In this document: one piece after another, positions 5,208 through 8,024 of the stretch
Layout: the number at the start of each line of letters is the position of its first letter
Position numbering within the stretch: the stretch's first letter is position 1
Source: an uncultured Spirochaetia bacterium
GTDB taxonomy: Bacteria > Spirochaetota > CALGPD01
Direction: 5' to 3'
Length of the DNA stretch: 8,024 bases
Assembly (NCBI GenBank): GCA_937960625.1
Contig: CALGPD010000299.1
Coordinates: forward strand, 1 to 8,024
The notes under the pieces: generated by a model
The model's input: only the letters and a program-made list of their open reading frames with translations
What the model was told of the DNA's origin: nothing
Databases searched by the model: none
Made by a program: the position numbers and the translations under genes

Positions 5208-7586
5208 ATGAGCGGAGATAATAACGAAAATAGTAAAACACATGAAATTTTGAAAGGCGACCATTATCTGCCTGATAAATTAACAATTATCCCTGTGCAA
5301 CATAGGCCTGTTTTTCCCGGTATGGTAACACCGTTGCTCGTTACTAAAAGTAAATTTTCCGTTGCTGCTGCAAATCAACTTGAGGCAAAATATCACGTTG
5401 GATTAATACTTGTAAAAGATGAAGATAAGGAAATAACCCCGGATAATCTTTATAATCTTGGAACGGTTTCTGTGATATTAAAAAAAATCAATCTGCCTGA
5501 GGGCGGAACTAACTTTCTTATAAGTTCTATAAAAAGGTTTAAGGTTAAAAAATTTATCACTGAATCTCCGGTAATTACTGCCGAGATAGAATATTTCCCT
5601 GAAGAAACTATTGATTATTCCGAGGATATTCAGGTTAAAGCGTATTTAAGAAGTATTTTTAACCTTCTTAAAACCATTTCCGAGAACAACCCGCTTTTTC
5701 TTGAGCAAATCAAACTTACAATGGCAAATGTAGAGGATCCGCACAAAGTCGCAGATCAAATTTCAGGTATGCTTAATTTAAAAAAGCATGAGTATCAGGA
5801 ATTAATAGAACTCATTGACTTAAAAAAACGTTTATCCAAAATTCTTGAACATCTTGAAAATGAGAGAAAACTCGTTGAAGTTCAACAGAAAATTTACAAT
5901 GAAATAAATGATAAAATAGATAAGCAGCAAAGGGAGTTCTATTTACGTGAGCAGTTAAAACAAATCAAAAAAGAGCTTGGAATGGATCAAGATGAGAAAA
6001 GCATGGCTTTAAGAAAAATCCGTGAAAAGCTTGATGAACTTACGCTTGAAGGCGAGGCCAAAGATAAAACAGAGGAAGAATTTGAAAAACTAAAAAACAT
6101 GGACCCGCGCTCAAGTGAATATACAGTAACGCATAATTATCTTGATTTAATATGTTCACTGCCATGGAAGCAGAAAACAGAAGAAATACTCGATATCGAA
6201 CGCGCCCGTAAAATCCTTGATAAAGAACACTATGACCTTGATGATGTAAAACAAAGAATACTTGAGTTTTTAGCTGTCCGCAAATTAAACCCTGATACCA
6301 AAGCAAATATTATCTGTCTTGTAGGTCCTCCGGGTGTTGGAAAAACTTCTATAGGAAAATCAATCGCCTCAGCTTTAAACAGAAAATTTTTCCGTTTTTC
6401 CGTTGGCGGTATGCGTGATGAGGCGGAAGTAAAAGGCCATAGGCGTACTTATGTTGGAGCAATGCCGGGTAAAATTGTAAACGGGTTGAAAATTTGTAAA
6501 ACTAAAAATCCCGTTTTCATGATAGACGAGATTGATAAAATGGGGCAGCATTCAGTTTCCGGTGACCCTGCTTCAGCAATGCTTGAAGTGCTTGACCCTG
6601 AGCAGAACACCGAGTTTAGAGACAATTATCTTGACTTGCCTTTTGATTTATCGCAGGTGTTTTTTATAACAACGGCTAATACGTTGGATACAATCCCTAG
6701 AGTATTGCTTGACAGGATGGAAGTTATCCGCATGTCCGGTTATATCAATGAAGAGAAAATTGAAATTGCAAAGAAATTTTTAATTCCAAAGCAATTTAAA
6801 ATGCACGGATTAAAGAAAAATGAAATTAAGTTTTCCAAGAAATCCCTATCATATATTATTGAGAAATATTCCAGAGAGGCAGGCCTTCGTAATTTTGAAA
6901 GGCTGATTGAAAAAATCGCCCGTAAAACTGCTTATTTAAAAGTAAGCGCAAAACAAGTCCCTGAGACTATTGATGAAGAGACTATCCGCGAGTTTTTAGG
7001 CCCTGAGAAATTTCTGCAGGACCCAGCTGATAAAGTAAAAAAACCCGGGATTGTTAACGGCCTTGCATGGACACAAATGGGCGGGGCTACATTAATGATA
7101 GAGAGCATTGCAATTCCGCAAAAGGATAAAAAAGGCGGGCTTAAAATAACCGGTCAGCTTGGAGACGTTATGAATGAATCCGTGCAGATTGCTTATTCAT
7201 ATGTTAAATCCATCGCTAAGAACTACGGCGCTTCTCAAGACTTTTTTAATTCTAATTTTTTACACCTTCACGTTCCTGCGGGAGCAACACCTAAAGACGG
7301 GCCTTCTGCGGGAATAACCATGGCAACGAGTTTATTATCTTTGGCATTAAATAAAAAAGTAAAGCCTAAGTTCGGCATGACCGGCGAGCTTACTTTATCA
7401 GGCCTTGTTCTACCCATCGGGGGATTAAAAGAAAAGGTTATTGCAGCCAAAAGGGCAGGTATAAAAAACGTTATTTTGCCGAAAGACAACGAAAATGACC
7501 TTGCTGAAATTCCGGATAATGTTAAGAAAGGTATGTTTTTTTATCCGGTTTCCGTTGTTAATGAAGTGTTTGAATTAGTTTTATAA
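5208..7586 (+). CDS. lon: ATP-dependent protease La (Lon, LonA type)
   Basis: Lon is a homo-hexameric cytoplasmic AAA+ serine protease that degrades misfolded and regulatory proteins. The 792-residue product has the full LonA order: an N-terminal substrate-binding domain (about 20-215, opening with IIPVQHRPVFPGM), a coiled linker rich in Lys and Glu (about 215-300), the AAA+ module with Walker A GPPGVGKT (373-380), Walker B VFMIDEID (436-443), sensor-1 region FITTAN (486-491), Arg503 in LLDR as the likely arginine finger, sensor 2 GLRNFER (559-565), and the protease domain with PKDGPSAG containing catalytic Ser700 and GGLKEK with Lys743. The 43-residue spacing of Ser and Lys equals that of E. 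coli Lon (679 and 722), so the enzyme should be active. It has its own promoter and is preceded by an inverted repeat. No clear terminator follows; the next gene has a separate promoter. Confidence 0.98.
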   Translation: MSGDNNENSKTHEILKGDHYLPDKLTIIPVQHRPVFPGMVTPLLVTKSKFSVAAANQLEAKYHVGLILVKDEDKEITPDNLYNLGTVSVILKKINLPEGGTNFLISSIKRFKVKKFITESPVITAEIEYFPEETIDYSEDIQVKAYLRSIFNLLKTISENNPLFLEQIKLTMANVEDPHKVADQISGMLNLKKHEYQELIELIDLKKRLSKILEHLENERKLVEVQQKIYNEINDKIDKQQREFYLREQLKQIKKELGMDQDEKSMALRKIREKLDELTLEGEAKDKTEEEFEKLKNMDPRSSEYTVTHNYLDLICSLPWKQKTEEILDIERARKILDKEHYDLDDVKQRILEFLAVRKLNPDTKANIICLVGPPGVGKTSIGKSIASALNRKFFRFSVGGMRDEAEVKGHRRTYVGAMPGKIVNGLKICKTKNPVFMIDEIDKMGQHSVSGDPASAMLEVLDPEQNTEFRDNYLDLPFDLSQVFFITTANTLDTIPRVLLDRMEVIRMSGYINEEKIEIAKKFLIPKQFKMHGLKKNEIKFSKKSLSYIIEKYSREAGLRNFERLIEKIARKTAYLKVSAKQVPETIDEETIREFLGPEKFLQDPADKVKKPGIVNGLAWTQMGGATLMIESIAIPQKDKKGGLKITGQLGDVMNESVQIAYSYVKSIAKNYGASQDFFNSNFLHLHVPAGATPKDGPSAGITMATSLLSLALNKKVKPKFGMTGELTLSGLVLPIGGLKEKVIAAKRAGIKNVILPKDNENDLAEIPDNVKKGMFFYPVSVVNEVFELVL

Positions 7587-7601
7587 AGAAAAATTTTCTT
7601 C

Positions 7602-7630
7602 TTGAAATAAAACTAAAAATGTTATATAAA
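7602..7630 (+). promoter_or_regulatory. Promoter of the small exported protein
   Basis: TTGAAA (7602-7607) and TATAAA (7625-7630) are separated by exactly 17 bases. The expected start near 7637 leaves a leader of about 43 bases that keeps the AGGGGGA ribosome binding site (7667-7673), which is six bases from the TTG start at 7680. Confidence 0.55.
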
Positions 7631-7679
7631 GGATATGTAAGCAGTTTTTTATATTTTTTATATAATAGGGGGATTCGTT

Positions 7680-8015
7680 TTGAAAAAAAGATATAAATTT
7701 TTTTGGATATTTTTGTTCTTTTTTTTAAATGTTTCATTATACTCAGCCTCAATATCAGGCCGTGCTGTTTATAAAAACGGCAGGCCAATTTATAAACTTA
7801 GGATTCTTTGCACATCCACGTATAGCACTTACGTTACTCATACAGACGCAAGAGGTTTTTATAGATTCGTCTTATCCGACCATCTGCACATCCGATATTA
7901 TATTTCGATTATTCTTCCCAGCGGAAGAAAAGTTGAAATAGGCAGCCGGCCTATATACGGTATGCATGAAACTGTGGATATTAGGCTTCTGGTAAACAGT
8001 TTGAAGGATTTGTAA
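7680..8015 (+). CDS. Small exported protein with a carboxypeptidase-regulatory-like (Ig-type) domain
   Basis: The 111-residue product starts at TTG with AGGGGGA six bases upstream. It has a basic n-region (MKKRYK), a Phe-rich hydrophobic core and a likely signal peptidase I site after LYSA at residue 23. The mature 88 residues form one beta-sandwich-like unit: ISGRAVYKNGRPIYKLRIL, then YVTHTDARGFYRFVL with the T-D-x-x-G-x-Y-x-F signature of carboxypeptidase-regulatory-like and related pre-albumin-like folds (Thr55, Asp56, Gly59, Phe63), then YYISIILPSGRKVEI. Such domains usually occur attached to larger surface proteins, TonB receptors or peptidases; here it stands alone. It should be periplasmic or surface-exposed. 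No Cys lipobox is present; Cys44 is the only mature Cys. Function is unknown. The gene is complete and ends nine bases before the window edge. Confidence 0.75.
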   Translation: MKKRYKFFWIFLFFFLNVSLYSASISGRAVYKNGRPIYKLRILCTSTYSTYVTHTDARGFYRFVLSDHLHIRYYISIILPSGRKVEIGSRPIYGMHETVDIRLLVNSLKDL

Positions 8016-8024
8016 GGCGCTTTG

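Noticed and set aside
7586..7600. Palindrome AAGAAAA-A-TTTTCTT just after lon as a terminator
   Set aside because: A one-base centre cannot form a hairpin loop without losing most pairs, the stem would be A/T only, and no T-run follows it.
7661..7666. Perfect TATAAT just upstream of the small exported protein
   Set aside because: Used as a -10 box it would start transcription around 7673, removing the ribosome binding site, and there is no -35 at the right distance; TTGAAA-N17-TATAAA at 7602-7630 fits better.

Overview
The window is low-GC chromosomal DNA from a diderm bacterium. One exported barrel-like protein, one lipoprotein with a clear lipobox and one small Sec-exported protein argue for an outer membrane or periplasm. 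UGA is used as a normal stop and Trp is encoded by TGG, so the code is standard. A remnant of the Rpn/PDDEXK_2 family, which is abundant in Treponema and other spirochaetes, would fit a spirochaete, but nothing here settles the phylum and I hold that assignment loosely.

Layout. At the left edge is the 3' part of a plus-strand gene for an exported beta-rich protein, closed by a strong intrinsic terminator (996-1024). A minus-strand block follows, in transcription order: a lipoprotein of unknown function (3029-2382), purU (formyltetrahydrofolate hydrolase, 2364-1504), and immediately after the purU stop an N-terminally truncated Rpn-family transposase/nuclease remnant (1503-1075). About 265 bp of very AT-rich divergent spacer separates this from a plus-strand operon made of a 21-residue-repeat helical protein of unknown function and thiL (thiamine-monophosphate kinase), which overlap by ATGA. 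A 189-bp spacer with a good promoter and an 8-bp inverted repeat leads to lon (ATP-dependent protease La). Last comes a short exported protein with one carboxypeptidase-regulatory-like fold, with its own promoter.

How the genes relate. purU, thiL and lon are housekeeping functions (one-carbon balance, thiamine diphosphate synthesis, protein quality control). There is no sign of a defence island, prophage, CRISPR array or integrative element, and no RNA gene was seen. The least ordinary items are the eight-copy 21-residue repeat protein coupled to thiL, a 15-nt element shared by the promoters of that operon and of lon, the inverted repeat in the lon leader, and the clean in-frame junction between purU and the Rpn remnant. 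I do not see convincing evidence of a new multi-gene system.
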